A stretch of 64,000 nt of DNA. Origin: Ophiobolus disseminans (taxonomy: Eukaryota > Ascomycota > Dothideomycetes > Pleosporales > Phaeosphaeriaceae). The stretch spans positions 210,256 to 274,255 of the forward strand of contig MU006227.1 in assembly GCA_010093685.1 (NCBI GenBank), written 5' to 3'. Below, piece after piece: positions 1-11,992 of this stretch. The notes under the pieces were generated by a model. It saw only the letters and a list, made by a program, of their open reading frames with translations. It ran no database searches and was not told the origin of the DNA. The stretch's first letter is position 1. The number at the start of each line of letters is the position of its first letter. The position numbers and the translations under genes are program-made.

Positions 1-3000
1 CGCCCCCGCCTCCAACGCCCCATCAACCGCCACCTCCGCAGTCCACCCATTCTCCACAACAGCCTTACGCCATTCCTTACTCTCCTTGTACACCGGATTC
101 GCCAACACATACCGCACCGTGCGCGCCGCTCGCTCATCCACCGCCCACGCAAACGCGAGCGGGCGCGTCGGATCGTGGTTGTGCGATGCGCTTAACATTA
201 CGAGTAGTTTCGCTGTCGTAGATAGGGTCGTTGTGTATAATGAGTACGTAAGCGCGGGGCCGGTGGCGGGTGTTTGCGTGCGCATAGTGAGGGGCCATGG
301 TTTCATGGCCGAGTGTGTGCGGCCGTAGGAAGGGATTTCGATATAGCTGACGCCGTTGAGAGATTCGGAGGAAGTGTGGTGTGCGGCTTCGATGGCGATG
401 ACGCCGTTGGATTCGATGGAGCCGGTGAAGGTGGAAGGGGGAGAGAATTTGTGGAGGGGGAGGTGGAGAGTTGCAGTGGCGGTGGTGCTGGTTATGGATA
501 TGGTTATGAGTGCGGTGGAGTGGCCGGTGGGGACTTTGGTCCAGTCGATGGCGATGGTGATGCGTTGGTCGGATTGCGGTCCTGGGGCTTGGAGGAGACC
601 GGTGCTGGGCGATAGGGTGATGTAGGAAGTATTCGAGGCGGAGATGGTGTATGGGATCGTTCCATTTTTGAGGGCGAAGAGGTCGAAGGATCGGACTTCC
701 GCTTCCGGCATGTGTGAAGACATGGTGAGAAGAGTGAGATTCTTGGTGCGAGGGTAGGACATGGAAGTGCCCTGGATACCGACTCCGAACAAGCCTTCAA
801 GGGTCTGGTTGAAGGAGGTGTAGCTTACACTTGGCATGATGTTCAAGCCGCCTGAAGGTTCCTGCCACGATGTATAGCCAATGTGCGGCTGGTTGACAAA
901 TCCATCCCATTTGCCATTGTTCAATGTATGGTATCTCTTCGTGATGTCGGCATCTTCTTTAAATAGTGCTTCGGCTTGTTCCGCTACCAGGTTGGCGGAG
1001 ACGCGACCTTGCTCAGCATAGAGCTTGTTCATGGCCGTCTTCGTGTACAAGTCGACCATTGTCTTGCCAGCCATGACTGGATGGAGCACGAGCTGGAAGA
1101 ACGAAGTTCGCGTTTTCTGATCTAGCGAGTCATACACAGTCTGGACTGCATTGAGAAGAGCGTGCCAATCAGCCAGATTTCGTCGTGCTTCGTCATAGTT
1201 GATGGTGCTGAATGCAAAGGGTGTCTCGCTAAGAAGCTCATACTTGCGGCGCGCCGTCAGCATCCCGTATCGATTGAGAAAGTCGACGGTCTTTTCCGCG
1301 ATAGAAGGGCCAAATTGCTGTGTTGCCCAGCGCTTTATGAAATCATTAGTCGACGAGAGAGATCCATGCCGATCGAAGTCATACGCCATATCCATGAAAT
1401 GAGCAAGTGGAATTTCCTAGCCATCATTAGCTTTCACTAAAAAGAGGAGAAAAAACTGCTTACCAAAGGTTTGAGATCACCAACATTGACGAGCCAGATC
1501 TGTCGTGCATTCTTGTTGTATGCCAGATGCATCTGCTCCCAAGTTTTCACCAGCTGGATGGTATTGATCCACTTGTAATTACGTGGACCTCCTACATAAT
1601 CGAAATGGTAGTACAAGCCAGCTCCACCGGCCCGATTAGTCTCATTTGCGGTCGGAACTCGTATCAAATTGCCGGAATTGTCATCTGTCCAAAGAAGCGT
1701 AATAGTATCAGGAACCTTCATTCCACTCTCGTAATACTCAATGACTTCCTTCACGTTGTGAGTGCTCCGCGATACAACCACTGACTAGGTGGATGAACTT
1801 ACTTTGTAGAGTACCCATGTTTGTAGAATACTAGACGAGTTACTAGAGTTGGTATTGCTGTGGAGTAGCGCCTGTTGCACCTGAATAATTTCTTCCAAAT
1901 CTGGTGCTTTCAGTGTTGGCGAGGCCACGTCTCCCTTACCCCTCATGCCCATAGTCCAGTAGGTATCCCAGTTTTTCGCCCTTTGGATGCCCTGGGCGAA
2001 AAATGTCTTGATATTCTTCTTGTTGGTCAACCAATCCCAGTCGCCTTGGAGAGCATTTCCTTGTTCCTTCTCAGACCTTGCCATCGGCTCGTGGTGACTG
2101 GTGCCAATGACGACCCCAAAGTCGTGAGCTAGTTGCCCATTCTTTGGGTCGTCTACATAGAAACTCTTCCCCCACATTGCGGGCCAGATGTAGTTGCCCT
2201 TGAGTCGGAGACATAGCTCAAATACGAGGCGATAATAGTCGCTGTTGAACACACCTTTGAAGTTCTTTTGGACCCAGCTTGACAGCGCGGGAGCTTCATC
2301 GTTGATGAAGAAACCTCGGTACTTGACAGAAGGCGGCCCTTGCAATTTGCCTGAAGACGAAACATATACAGATATCTTGGTTTGGACAGGGACATCAGCC
2401 CACCTTCGAAATAGGAATTGAGATCAGCTAATGACTTCGACTTTCATAAACATTGAACCTACCAGTACCACGGAGAAACACCCATCTGCTCGGATACGTC
2501 ATAAAGACCATAAATAGCGCCACGTCGGTCGCTACCAGCGATGACCAGTGCCCAAGGAATGCCGGCGCTTGGATTTCGAACCACTTGGGATGTGTACGAT
2601 TCCCACTTGCCTTCGACTGTGGACACATCGAGTTTGCCCGTGGACGCAAGATTGTTAATTAGGCTGGAATGCCCTATAGTGCCTGCAATGATGACAGGCC
2701 CACTATCGGGATTCGTCAAGCTGGTAGCTATTGTGCCATTAATCTGCAAAACCATTTAGCGCTCTTCGAATCATAAGATGGTGGTGCTATACTGACGCCA
2801 ACAACACGACCAAAATCCCACGCGAGGTCTTGTGCCGCCCTTGCAATTCCGACGCGTTCATTACTTGTGACAACGATGGAAGGAGCGACGCTTCGGTCAG
2901 CGAGCTTGAAATTGCTTCCATTGGAATTGAATTGGAGTAGCTGTGCCTGGACCGTAGATGCGGCTACCAGCACGTACGAGATGCTTAAGAATCTCTTCAT
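1..3000 (-). CDS. GH115 xylan alpha-1,2-glucuronidase, secreted, 3' end beyond window
   Basis: Probable GH115 enzyme removing (methyl)glucuronic acid from xylan outside the cell. Five exons fit in phase: 2797-3000, 2463-2743, 1803-2403, 1464-1748 and 1-1416, giving 929 residues before the left edge. The ATG at 3000 opens a signal peptide (MKRFLSISYVLVAASTVQA). Family landmarks are the GIYGLYDVSEQMGVSPWYWW block, the GPPSVKYRGFFINDEAP block, NYIWPAMW, GTSHHEPMAR and LLWTDDNSGN. The C-terminal part is beta-rich and still open at base 1, so the stop lies outside. Introns are 53-60 nt, except one of 47 nt. Seen: exons and motifs. Known: family activity. Inferred: preference for glucuronoxylan side chains. 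Confidence 0.9.
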
Positions 3001-3609
3001 CGTGACGTGTGCAGTCGCCTCAGAATGTGCAAGCCAATGTGTATTTGTCCATCGATGTTCGGTCACGTGCCAGGGCTGTCCGCGGAGCCAAATCCGCATC
3101 TTTCGCTGGGTAAATTAGAGGCAATATCGAGCAACCACGATGACTGGAGGGCTGATATGCCAAGTCAAAGAGATAGTTTATGGAACCTTGTAAGTCTGCT
3201 CAGTATCGCGCCGTTGGCTGGGGTAATATGCATGCGATCTCCTTTCGCCCTACTTTTCAGGAAAAACCTGGGAACAATAAGTAACATCTGGGGACGTCGA
3301 TGAATATAATTGTGGTTTTCGCACGGGACGGAGTGCCACGTGCGCACCAAGTGGTCATCGTTTACTCTTTGTTTCTTTTACCTAGACGATCTGAAGCTGA
3401 TGGATTCACCTTAAGAATTCACCTAGTTCATGTACAGTTGATGGGATATGAGGCACTTACATAGCAAAACGAAACGAATTGAGATAGATCAGAGCTATGA
3501 CTTGGGTATTGTAAGCTACTCCAGGCTGACTTTCCAGTCAATGCCTCCTGTATGACTCCACAACGGCTCATTGCGCTCGTCTTACCTATTTCGACCCATC
3601 CATATTCAA
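3001..3609. other. Intergenic: upstream of GH115, downstream of UPRT
   Basis: No supported gene. It holds the 5' leader and promoter of the GH115 gene and the 3' region of the UPRT gene. Short open frames here lack homology I recognise. Confidence 0.6.
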
Positions 3610-4473
3610 TCATTTCCCCAGCGTCAAAAACAGCCTGTCACCAATATCTCCCAGGCCCGGCTTGATCATACCCTTCTCGTCCACGTCCTTATCACAGCCA
3701 CCAACCCACACAGTGACGCCCTCTTCCCACTCCTCGCACGCCTTGCGCAGTCCCTCCTCCGTCGCCAACACGCTCACAACGATAATGCGCTTGACGCCCC
3801 AGTCTTTCAACGAGTCGATGGCCGCACACGCCGTTGCGCCTGTCGCTATGACCGGATCGACTATGATGGCGAGATCGGGCAGAGACGGGTTTGAGCTCGA
3901 CGTGCTGTGGTATGGCAAATTGTTGTAGTATTCGACGGGCTGGAGGGTGGACTTCTCGCGGTAGAGGCCGAGGTGGTGGACTGGGACGGGAGCAGGGAGG
4001 ATGGACTGGAGGGCAGGGACCATGGAGAGGCCGGAGCGCAGGATGGGGACGAGGCTTATTGAGGCGGGAGACGGGGAGGTTGTTGTTGTGGTGTACGAGT
4101 AGCCAAGAGGGGAATTGTCCTATATAGCATATGTGTTAGCCTACCGTGGTTCTGTTATTTAGCGTGTCATATACGCAAATCGCCCAAAGTGTGTTGGGAT
4201 GGCTGTCAAGTGGGTCGATATAGGGCATACAGTGTATCGACCACCCCACTCTTAATGAATGAGAGGGTGTTATAAGGAGACACTTACGGTGCCATCTTCC
4301 TGCGCCTTCAGCCCTGCCCCGAGCGCCTCGTACCCAACCATGAGGGCAATTTCATGCACCAAAGTCTGCGCATCTCTGGACCCTGTCTTTGCGGATCGGA
4401 GCTGCGAGAGCTTAGCTTGCAGGCACGGGTGCGTTGACACGTGTGCGTTTTTGGGGATGTTGATGGACGACAT
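3610..4473 (-). CDS. FUR1: Uracil phosphoribosyltransferase
   Basis: Pyrimidine salvage enzyme making UMP from uracil and PRPP in the cytosol; it is the usual activator of 5-fluorouracil in fungi. Exons are 4288-4473 and 3610-4119 (phase 0, 168 nt intron with GTAAGT donor), giving 231 residues. The PILRSGLSM loop (about residues 87-95) and the PRPP-binding VDPVIATGAT stretch (about 149-158) are characteristic. The C-terminal VGGCDKDVDEKGMIKPGLGDIGDR region fits UPRT uracil-binding tails. The ATG at 4473 was chosen because the N-terminus then matches the compact family start. Some fungi have several UPRT-like genes, so direct equivalence with yeast FUR1 is inferred. Confidence 0.88.
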
Positions 4474-4924
4474 GATGACTGAAGTACGAGCTGTAGATGT
4501 TTTCTTTTTTCTTTTAAGAGGACGGGGGGGCTTATTTGTTGTCTGGGTGTGGTGGAGCTTGTTGTATGTGGCAGGTGATTGATAGGCATAGCTCCACAAT
4601 CCATGCGATAACAGCCCTCGCTCGGGCGTCTCCGAGGCCCCAGTCCCAGCTCGGTTGCCTGCATAAAGCTTAACGCAACATCCCTGCGAGTATCGGAGAA
4701 AAAGGCAGGAACCGCTTTTGTGCATCCAGTTCATGTCACCTGGGGCGTCCGCTTGCCCGATGCGCTGGGCTCATATGCGACGGTGGTCATAATAAGCAGG
4801 ACGCCCTATTTCCGGTCGCATGTGAGGTTTGTTGTTGTTTTTGTCAGATTCTGGAAGGTGTTGTATTGGGACTTGACGTTTGACACGGCACGGCTGGCTG
4901 CACTGAAGCGCGTCATTGCGCATC
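4474..4924. other. Divergent promoter region UPRT / FEX
   Basis: A 451 bp region between two divergent starts. No coding signal. It should contain both promoters; I see no clear TATA box. Confidence 0.55.
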
Positions 4925-6691
4925 ATGGCAATGATGATCAACAACAACGATAGATATGACGAGGAAGATACACCCTCGAAGCGCGAGTCGCATTTCGACC
5001 AACAGCGTTCATCGCTGCGTTCCGACAAATCCGACTCAATCCTACGCGCTCATTCACGACCAAACAGCAGGCAGCGTCTCGACGATTTCAGTCTTGACCT
5101 CAACACAAAGACGCACACGGATCGTGCGGACAGCGAAACCCTTCCATCACCCAGTTCGCCAGCCCCCAATGTGCCATACACGCGATCAAGAAAGAGTAGC
5201 ATCGCAAAAGGCAAAGGGCGAAGTCGCGCACCTAGTTCGCGGGGAGGCAGTAAAAGCACGCCAGAGGAAGCGAGGAGATTAGAAGAACTCCTCGCGCCAG
5301 AATCTTGGGCAAATCCATATGAACTTCTCGCGCAGCCAGAGATCCCGCTGCAAGCCCTAAGGGCAAAAGGTGGAACTGCCAGCAATCCGCCGTCTCGAGG
5401 TTCACGCACACAGCAACGCTCATCACGACAGCCTTCATTTCTAAGTCGTTTGGATCCACGTGCAGAAACACCCGGGTCGCAATTAGACATCACAGCCCTC
5501 CCCAGCATGACCGCCGCAACACGAAAGCCAGAATTCAGCGAGCCACCAAACGCACCCCTTCGCCGCTCGTCCCGCATCGCAACAGAATTCTACACCATCT
5601 CCCACCTCATCTTCTTCGCCCTCCTCGGCACCCTCGCACGGCTCGGCCTCCAAGCACTAACCTTCTTCCCGGGGGCACCCATCGCATTTTCCGAACTCTG
5701 GCCCAACGTCGCAGGGACATTCATCATCGGCTTTCTGTCCGAAGACCGGCGCCTCTTTCACGCTGAATGGGGCCGCGCCCGCAGCGACGAAGAAGAGCGC
5801 CTGCCTGAGCCCGTGGACCGACCTGCAGAAGACCACATGCGTGAGAAGGCGCGCCACGCCAAAGCCAAAAAGACGATTCCACTCTACATAGGCCTCGCGA
5901 CGGGGTTTTGTGGCAGTTTTACCAGTTTCTCAAGTTTTGTGCGCGATGTCTTTCTTGCGCTGGCGAATGATTCGCGCACTCCGATTAGCCACCCTTATCC
6001 CCCCAATACACCCATCCCAACACCGAGTACTACGATAGCGCGGAATGGTGGATACTCATTCCTCGCCCTCATGGCCATCATAATCGTCACAATAAGCACC
6101 TGCTACTCCGCCCTACACGTAGGCGCACACTTCGCGCTCCTCCTTGACCCAATCACACCAACGCTTCCATTTCGCCTAACGCGGCGCTTCTTAGATCTCT
6201 TGATCGTGCTACTAGGCTGGGGCTGTTGGATCGGCGCGATACTCCTAACCGTGTTCCCACCACAAAACGCATGGCGCAGTCAAGCTCTATTCGCACTCAT
6301 CTTCGCCCCTCTCGGCTGTTTAGCACGGTACTACATCTCACTCTACCTCAACCCCCTGCTCGCATCTTTCCCACTCGGTACATTCACAGTGAACATTTTC
6401 GGCACCGCCGTGCTCGGTATGGCGTACGATCTACAGCGCGTGCCACTTCTTGCGTCTGGCATTGGGGGCGGTAGCATGGTGGGGTGCCAGGTGCTGCAAG
6501 GCATCATGGACGGCTTCTGCGGCTGCCTAACCACAGTATCGACCTGGATACTCGAAATCGACTCGCTGAAGAAGAGACACGCGTATGTGTACGGGGGTGC
6601 GAGTGTGGGGGTGGGCTTGGGGTTGGCGGTGGCGATTATGGGGAGCGTGAGGTGGACTGTTGGGTGGCAGGGGATTATATGTGTTGTATGA
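4925..6691 (+). CDS. FEX1: Fluoride export protein (FEX, two fused CrcB domains)
   Basis: Plasma-membrane fluoride channel/exporter. It is a single 588-residue exon from the ATG at 4925; an upstream in-frame TTG is not a credible start. Residues 1 to about 220 are hydrophilic, Ser/Arg-rich and low complexity, a long cytosolic tail compared with yeast FEX. Two CrcB-like halves follow. Half one has the LLGTLARLGLQALTFF helix and the GFCGSFTSFSSFVRD pore motif. Half two has LGCLARYYISLY, PLGTFTVNIFGTAVLG and GFCGCLTTVSTW. Each half carries the conserved Asn/Gly and Phe-box-type positions. The halves are joined by a central helix in an inverted arrangement, as in eukaryotic FEX. Confidence 0.9.
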   Translation: MAMMINNNDRYDEEDTPSKRESHFDQQRSSLRSDKSDSILRAHSRPNSRQRLDDFSLDLNTKTHTDRADSETLPSPSSPAPNVPYTRSRKSSIAKGKGRSRAPSSRGGSKSTPEEARRLEELLAPESWANPYELLAQPEIPLQALRAKGGTASNPPSRGSRTQQRSSRQPSFLSRLDPRAETPGSQLDITALPSMTAATRKPEFSEPPNAPLRRSSRIATEFYTISHLIFFALLGTLARLGLQALTFFPGAPIAFSELWPNVAGTFIIGFLSEDRRLFHAEWGRARSDEEERLPEPVDRPAEDHMREKARHAKAKKTIPLYIGLATGFCGSFTSFSSFVRDVFLALANDSRTPISHPYPPNTPIPTPSTTIARNGGYSFLALMAIIIVTISTCYSALHVGAHFALLLDPITPTLPFRLTRRFLDLLIVLLGWGCWIGAILLTVFPPQNAWRSQALFALIFAPLGCLARYYISLYLNPLLASFPLGTFTVNIFGTAVLGMAYDLQRVPLLASGIGGGSMVGCQVLQGIMDGFCGCLTTVSTWILEIDSLKKRHAYVYGGASVGVGLGLAVAIMGSVRWTVGWQGIICVV

Positions 6692-7561
6692 TATGAGGTT
6701 TGTGCCAAGAGCTGGAATCTTGTGCAAACCTGGGTGATGTGGTGCTGGCTACGTATCAACGATGGGTATAGGGCTGTCATGTACGATGACATGTAGGATA
6801 TTTATGGCTAAGATATGTCATGCATAATTGATTACTGTTCATGTTCGTGCTAGGTGGTAAAGTCGCTGCATGTGTAGGTGTTTTATGCTGGCTACATAGT
6901 ATGCTCATCAAGCAATGCTAGTATACACCAAGAGCAGCAATGATGCTCTCACACGCTACAGTCCTTGGAGAGACTAGGCTTGTACTGTACTCACTCTGGG
7001 TATAGATCTTGAATTAAGCTTTTGATAGTTCGGTGTGTGTACCTCATGTAGTAAGATCATCAAGCCAGGACGTCGAGTTCCTTACCTGTGGTCTTACCTT
7101 GAATTGCACAAGTGTGCATGCTAATACTTGCATACCCACCATCCAGCCAACCGACATAAAGGAAAATGATAGTAACACAAATTGAGAAAGAACCCACCGC
7201 TACCTCACCCAAACAGTACTTTGCCGAAGGTGCCCGAAGAATCCATTATGCGAAAAGCTGGTACAAGGGTGTGTCGTTGCCTGTCAAGAAGTCTGTACCT
7301 TTCTTTACCGTAGATGAGCAGTGGTTGTAACGGAAGACCGATGAAAAGGCGCGGGCGCTATCGATGATGACGACGAACCATTTGCGAGAGTCGTTTGTTG
7401 CGCACGCTTACCCTCTCTTGAGTCTGATGCTGCAGTGTGGTCGAAAGTCAAGAGTCGAACAAAGCTGATCTTACCCTCATTGACGAGAGGTGATGAGGTG
7501 GAAGAAAGGAAGGTCACCTTGACAAACCCATGCGCAAGCACACTTGAGCCGCCGAACGAGC
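6692..7561. other. Convergent intergenic region, 870 bp
   Basis: No gene supported on either strand. It holds the 3' regions of FEX (plus strand) and U1-70K (minus strand). I looked for tRNA boxes and found none. Confidence 0.5.
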
Positions 7562-8813
7562 TTAGTACCTCCTTCGCTGGCTTCGGTCGTCGTAGCTGTC
7601 GCCTTCGTAGCCACGCTTCCGGGGGTTGTCGTCGCGGCCATACCCACCTTCGCGGCCGCCATCGCGGGGTCGGTCTCTGCTTCCCAGGGGTTCGTTGTTT
7701 GCGCCGCTCGAGCCTCGGTCGTAGCCTCCACCGCCTCCTCCTCGCCTGTCATCCCCATAGCGACCTCCTCCTCCACCGCGATCGCCACGTTCACCTCCAT
7801 AGCCGCCGCGTCCGCCACCAAATCCGCCCTCTCGTGGACCCCGGGGACCGGCGGGAGCGCCGTCGGGGGGCCCGTGGCCGTTGGGCTGATAGCCGATGCC
7901 ACCTCGTCCACCACCAAAGCCTCCGCCTCGACCGCCGCCGAAGCCACCGCCCCGACCACCAAAACTGCCTCGGTCTCCGCCGAAGCCACCACCACGGCCA
8001 CCGCCACGTCCACCGAAGCCTCCCTGGAATCCACCGCCGCGACCTCCAAAGCCTCCTGGGCCAGCTGGTGCGCCGAAGCCTCCGGGACCGGGTGGACCGC
8101 GGGCAGCTGGGCCCTTGGTGTAGCCTCGTCCGCCCAGGCCACCACCGAAGCGGCGCGGACGCCAGCCCGAGACGGTACGACCACGCTCTACATCGACAAG
8201 GACGCGTCGGTCCTTGATCTTGATGCCGTCGGTTTCCTTGTACGCGGCCTTCATGTCTTTCTCGCGCTCGTACACGATGAATGCGTAGCCGCGCTTTCGC
8301 TTCTTAGGCGGCGCGTCGGGCGGCGCAGTGATGTCTTCGACAATCCGGATGCGCTCGATGGGGCCGTAGCGGCCGAATTCGCGTTCGAGGTCGTCAGAGG
8401 TGATGCCGTAGGCCAGGCGGGAGACGAAGAGGGTTTTGAACGCGTCGCCCTGGACCTTGGGGTCGTCGCTGGGCTTGTCTGTGCGGTGTGAGTAGGTGAT
8501 AGAGGGATGCATGTGAAGACATAGGTGAAGGCGTGCGGTGCGATGACGTACACTGATGGATGCCCTCGGTCAGGAGCTTCTCCTGTTTCTCCTTCTTCTC
8601 GACCTTCTTGCGGTCGCGCTTCTGCAGCCAGCTATCCGTCGGCACGTAGTTGTCCGTGTCCTTGTACTCGCGTAGCGCCTGCAGGTACTGGCCGATGCCC
8701 GAGATCTTGGGCGTGCAGCGCTTCTCCGGCGCGTGATCGGAAGGCTCGACCCAGCGCAGCGGCGGCCGCGGGGCGAAGAGGTTGAGGAGCATCGGGGGGA
8801 GTTTGTCCGTCAT
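7562..8813 (-). CDS. SNP1: U1 snRNP 70 kDa protein
   Basis: Spliceosomal U1-70K, binding U1 snRNA for 5' splice-site recognition. Two exons (8552-8813, 7562-8478; 73 nt intron, GTACGT donor) give 392 residues. The N-terminal U1snRNP70 segment contains LNLFAPRPPLRWVEP and the basic KKVEKKEKQEK helix. The RRM follows with RNP2 TLFVSRLAYG and RNP1 RGYAFIVYE, then the diagnostic RRVLVDVERGRTVSGWRPRR. The C-terminal half is a very long RGG/GGF-rich tail, longer and more glycine-rich than yeast Snp1. That GC-rich tail creates long antisense open frames that are not genes. It diverges from mL43 across 231 bp. Confidence 0.95.
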
Positions 8814-9044
8814 GTTGAGGGTGTGCTGGAATGCGCTCCAGCTCGCGATGTGATGCAGTTGGAATGGGACGTGGGAGGGAGCGACGATGAAGTGGAAGTT
8901 TGGGGGGTGAATGTCGAGGGAGCTGCGACCGCGCGTTAGCGGAACCGAACCAGGCCACCGCTGGCACGTGACGCCAGAACGCCAAAGTTTGTACAAGTCG
9001 ACGACGGCGATTGCAGCGTCACAGAGCCGCCATTGAATGCCAAC

Positions 9045-9515
9045 ATGCCTCTGTCGGCTATCAAAACGATCGTCAAGTCTCAGGTGAGTCAAAATGATAT
9101 CCCTTGTCCTCCTGTCGCAACGCATGCTCATACCGTATAGAATGGAGTCGGCGCCTTCATCCTGCCCTGCAAATCGCTGAGCTTCCACTACTGCAACTGG
9201 TGGGGCTCGTCTCGCGGAATGAATGCCTTCATAAAAGCATCGCTGCCCACCTTTGCCCGCAACAACCCACAGATCGAGTTCTCCGTCAGCCCGCGGCCAC
9301 GGAAACACCCCGTCATCATCGCAGAATACATCAACGGCACGCAGCGCTCGATATGCGTCAAGAACCTGCAGAATGAGGGCGTGCGGGAGAAGGCGGAATT
9401 CTTGAGGAACCACAGTGGCGAGAAGGACCGGAAGATAGGCAATCCCGTCACCAGCGTCAACGAGAGTGTGAGGGGCATTTGGGATCCGTTCCACGGCGCG
9501 AAGGTGCAGCTATAG
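9045..9515 (+). CDS. MRPL51: Mitochondrial large-subunit ribosomal protein mL43
   Basis: 137 residues from exons 9045-9083 (13 codons) and 9141-9515, phase 0, with donor GTGAGT and acceptor ATAG. The small first exon is required: it supplies MPLSAIKTIVKSQ ahead of NGVGAFILPC. The thioredoxin-like L51/S25/CI-B8 domain is recognised by SFHYCNWWGSSRGMNAFI and the SPRPRKHPVIIAEYINGT stretch. It acts in the mitochondrial large ribosomal subunit. Convergent with TPI at 160 bp. Confidence 0.93.
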
Positions 9516-9677
9516 ACTTGTAATGTTGACAGCATTGGGACAGGCATGGGCGGCGTCACGGAGTGCATATAGACAGCAATTGTACATAACTGTATCAAAT
9601 ATACAGTCTCGACCAACATCGAGACATGATGTCAGGACTGAATTCGACCTCTACAGCTTCGCCTCACTGCCCTGCAG

Positions 9678-10609
9678 TCACTCGTTCGCGTTAATGATGT
9701 CCACAAACGCCGGCTTCAGGCTGGCACCGCCAACCAAGAAGCCATCAATATCAGCCTGCTTGGCCAGCTCCTTGCAGTTCTTCTCCGTCACGCTGCCGCC
9801 GTACAGGATGCGCGTCTTCTCCGCAGCCTCGTCGGACACCTCCTTCTTGAGCCACTCGCGGATCGCCTTGTGGACTTCCTGTGCTTGCTCCGTGGTTGCG
9901 ACTTTGCCGGTGCCAATGGCCCTGAAATCATGTTAGTGGTTGATCTCACGCCTAGACAGTAAAGAACGCACCAGATCGGCTCATAAGCCACGACAACCTT
10001 GCTCCAATCCTTGACTTTATCTGCAACAGCTTTGAGCTGCCTCGTCACAACCTCAATCGTCTTGCCCGCCTCGCGCTGCTCCAGACTCTCGCCGCAGCAC
10101 AGAATCACGCCGAGGCCGCTGTCCAGCGCCGCCTTGGTCTTGGAAGCAACGAACTGGTCGTCCTCCTGCAAGATGACGCGGCGCTCCGAGTGGCCCAAGA
10201 TGGTCCACGTGATGCCGCTGTCCTTGAGCTGGTCGGCCGAGATCTCGCCCGTGAAGGCACCGCTCGGCTTGTCGAAAATGTTCTGTGCGGCGACTTCGAG
10301 GCCCTTGCGGAGGTGCTCGCGGGCGAGGAGGAGGTAGAGGGATGGCGGGGCGACGACGACCTCTGTGTAGTCGTAATGTCAGTGGATTGCTTTTGCGACT
10401 GGGGGTGAGCTGTAAGGTTTGGCGGGACTTACCAGTGTTGGAGTCCAGCTTCGCGTTGTTGAGGTTGTCCAAAATCTCCTTGATGGACTTGACAGTACCA
10501 TTCCTTCAGACTCGTTAGTCTCGCCTTCCTGCACATACCGTACTCGCTGCTTGCACTGCATCGTGACGTACATTTTGAAGTTGCCTCCAACGAAGAATTG
10601 GCGACCCAT
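9678..10609 (-). CDS. TPI1: Triosephosphate isomerase
   Basis: Glycolytic isomerase of DHAP and glyceraldehyde-3-phosphate. Four exons (10572-10609, 10433-10503, 10362 down to 9972, 9921 down to 9678) give 247 residues, the normal family length, with all phases consistent. Catalytic residues are visible: Asn and Lys in GGNFKM, His in LGHSERR, and Glu in VAYEPIWAIGTGK. Phosphate-binding GGS and GGA loops lie near the C-terminus. The first intron splits the Met codon right after the catalytic Lys, so the first exon codes only 12 whole residues. Confidence 0.97.
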
Positions 10610-11128
10610 CTTGGCGGTATTGTGAGTTGAATGTGGGAAGTGGTAAACAAAGGTCCTGATGGGTTGTAGAGGAAGATTGAGGTGTCGTGTTGGTGCAATG
10701 CGTTGTTGAGAAGAGCTCCAATGTTTGGCCCGTGAGAGCTCAGCGGGGGCGGGGCAAGTGACGGCTTCTCAGCTGAGGCTTTCGGCGAGCATCGGACCAC
10801 TTGCTTCTGCCACACCCGTGGGTAGCGGGAAAAGAATGGGGAATCGGATACCGCATGAACCATCCACGGTGTCATGAAAACTCTTACCTACGCGGCTGAA
10901 AGCATTGCATGACTGGTACCTCCGTTCGCTGTCATATTGTACGAGGCGCCCACCCTACTTTCGCACCATCGCTGTGTTCAATTGCACTCGGGGGCATTAT
11001 ATCAACCCTTTCGGACATCCTTAATCAGGTAAGAGTGATCCCTGTGTTGACAGGGCCTCGATTTTAGTCGCGGATCCTCTTTGAACTAGTTCAGCCCTAC
11101 AATCCTCCCACTCAACACACTCCAAAAC
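10610..11128. other. Divergent promoter region TPI / CHY protein
   Basis: 519 bp with no coding signal. Pyrimidine-rich stretches just upstream of the TPI start on its strand fit a strong glycolytic promoter (inference). Confidence 0.5.
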
Positions 11129-11479
11129 ATGTCCACCCCAACCCCAACCATCCACGGCCTCTCCCTCACACCCCTTACCCAATGCGCCCACTGGCACTCG
11201 CCCCTCGATATCATCGCCATCAAGCACTTCTGCTGCAACAAGTTCTACGCATGCATCAGCTGCCACGATGCATGCGAAACTCATCCGTCCGGGGTGTGGC
11301 CGAGTGACCAAAGACGCGAGAGAGCTGTGGTGTGTGGGGCTTGTAGACATGTTTTGACAATCGATGAGTATTTGGCATGTGGGAGTAAGTGTACGGCGTG
11401 TGGAAGCGGCTTCAATCCTGGATGTAAAGGGCATTGGGGGCTGTATTTTGAAATGGATGGGGAGGGAGTGAAAGGATAG
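11129..11479 (+). CDS. CHY-type zinc finger protein (Hot13-like)
   Basis: 116 residues, one exon. The cysteine/histidine series C-A-H-W-H, F-C-C-N-K-F-Y-A-C, C-H-D-A-C-E-T-H, C-G-A-C, C-T-A-C and F-N-P-G-C-K-G-H-W is the CHY zinc-finger fold with several zinc sites. The yeast relative Hot13 works in the mitochondrial intermembrane space with Mia40. Many fungal short CHY proteins are uncharacterised, so function is inferred. There is no targeting presequence or membrane segment. Confidence 0.85.
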   Translation: MSTPTPTIHGLSLTPLTQCAHWHSPLDIIAIKHFCCNKFYACISCHDACETHPSGVWPSDQRRERAVVCGACRHVLTIDEYLACGSKCTACGSGFNPGCKGHWGLYFEMDGEGVKG

Positions 11480-11992
11480 TGTGCGGGGAAGGAAGAACGA
11501 ATAAGATATATCATTATTGAAAAGTTTGTATGTGGGGTGAGCCGTTCTCGGGAATATCGGTCGCAATGCAATGTGAAGGCTCACTGCAGTGTTCCCAGTG
11601 GATCGCGTTTGCTTTTGTCAAAGCATCAGCGCCTTGAATTGACATTGGTTCTCTCTCATACCTCATAACGGGAGGACACGATGCCAACGGAGTAGATACT
11701 AGGGAGGAAGTGGTTTTTCGGTCTCAAACTCCGCCGTTTCATGCATTGGCCAACCTTGCTCCTAGTCTTGCACTGACCACCCGCTCCTCGCGGCTACTAA
11801 AGCTTCGGGATCGGGAGGGCTACCCGGACTAATATTACATCGAATTGGCGAGCTAGCCTTGGATATACCTTCGATTGCTTTTGGTAGTTGTTCGTACATG
11901 TAACCTTTCCGCAGCCGGCGTTCGAGCCAAGAGGGTTTAGGTAACAGCCTTCGTGAATAGCATGTGTCGAGAGCGGTCTGCGAGGCTGCGTC
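11480..11992. other. Intergenic, 513 bp
   Basis: Downstream of two convergent genes. No supported feature. Confidence 0.5.

Noticed and set aside
7896..8123. Poly-proline frame
   Set aside because: Antisense shadow of the Gly-rich U1-70K tail.
7435..8491. Long plus-strand frames (260 and 315 codons) opposite U1-70K
   Set aside because: They mirror the GC-rich RGG tail of U1-70K and give low-complexity Ala/Ser/Arg sequence without domain features.
8394..9494. 366-codon minus-strand frame covering mL43 and U1-70K exon 1
   Set aside because: Only its last part (from 8813) is the true U1-70K exon; the rest is antisense to mL43 and the promoter.
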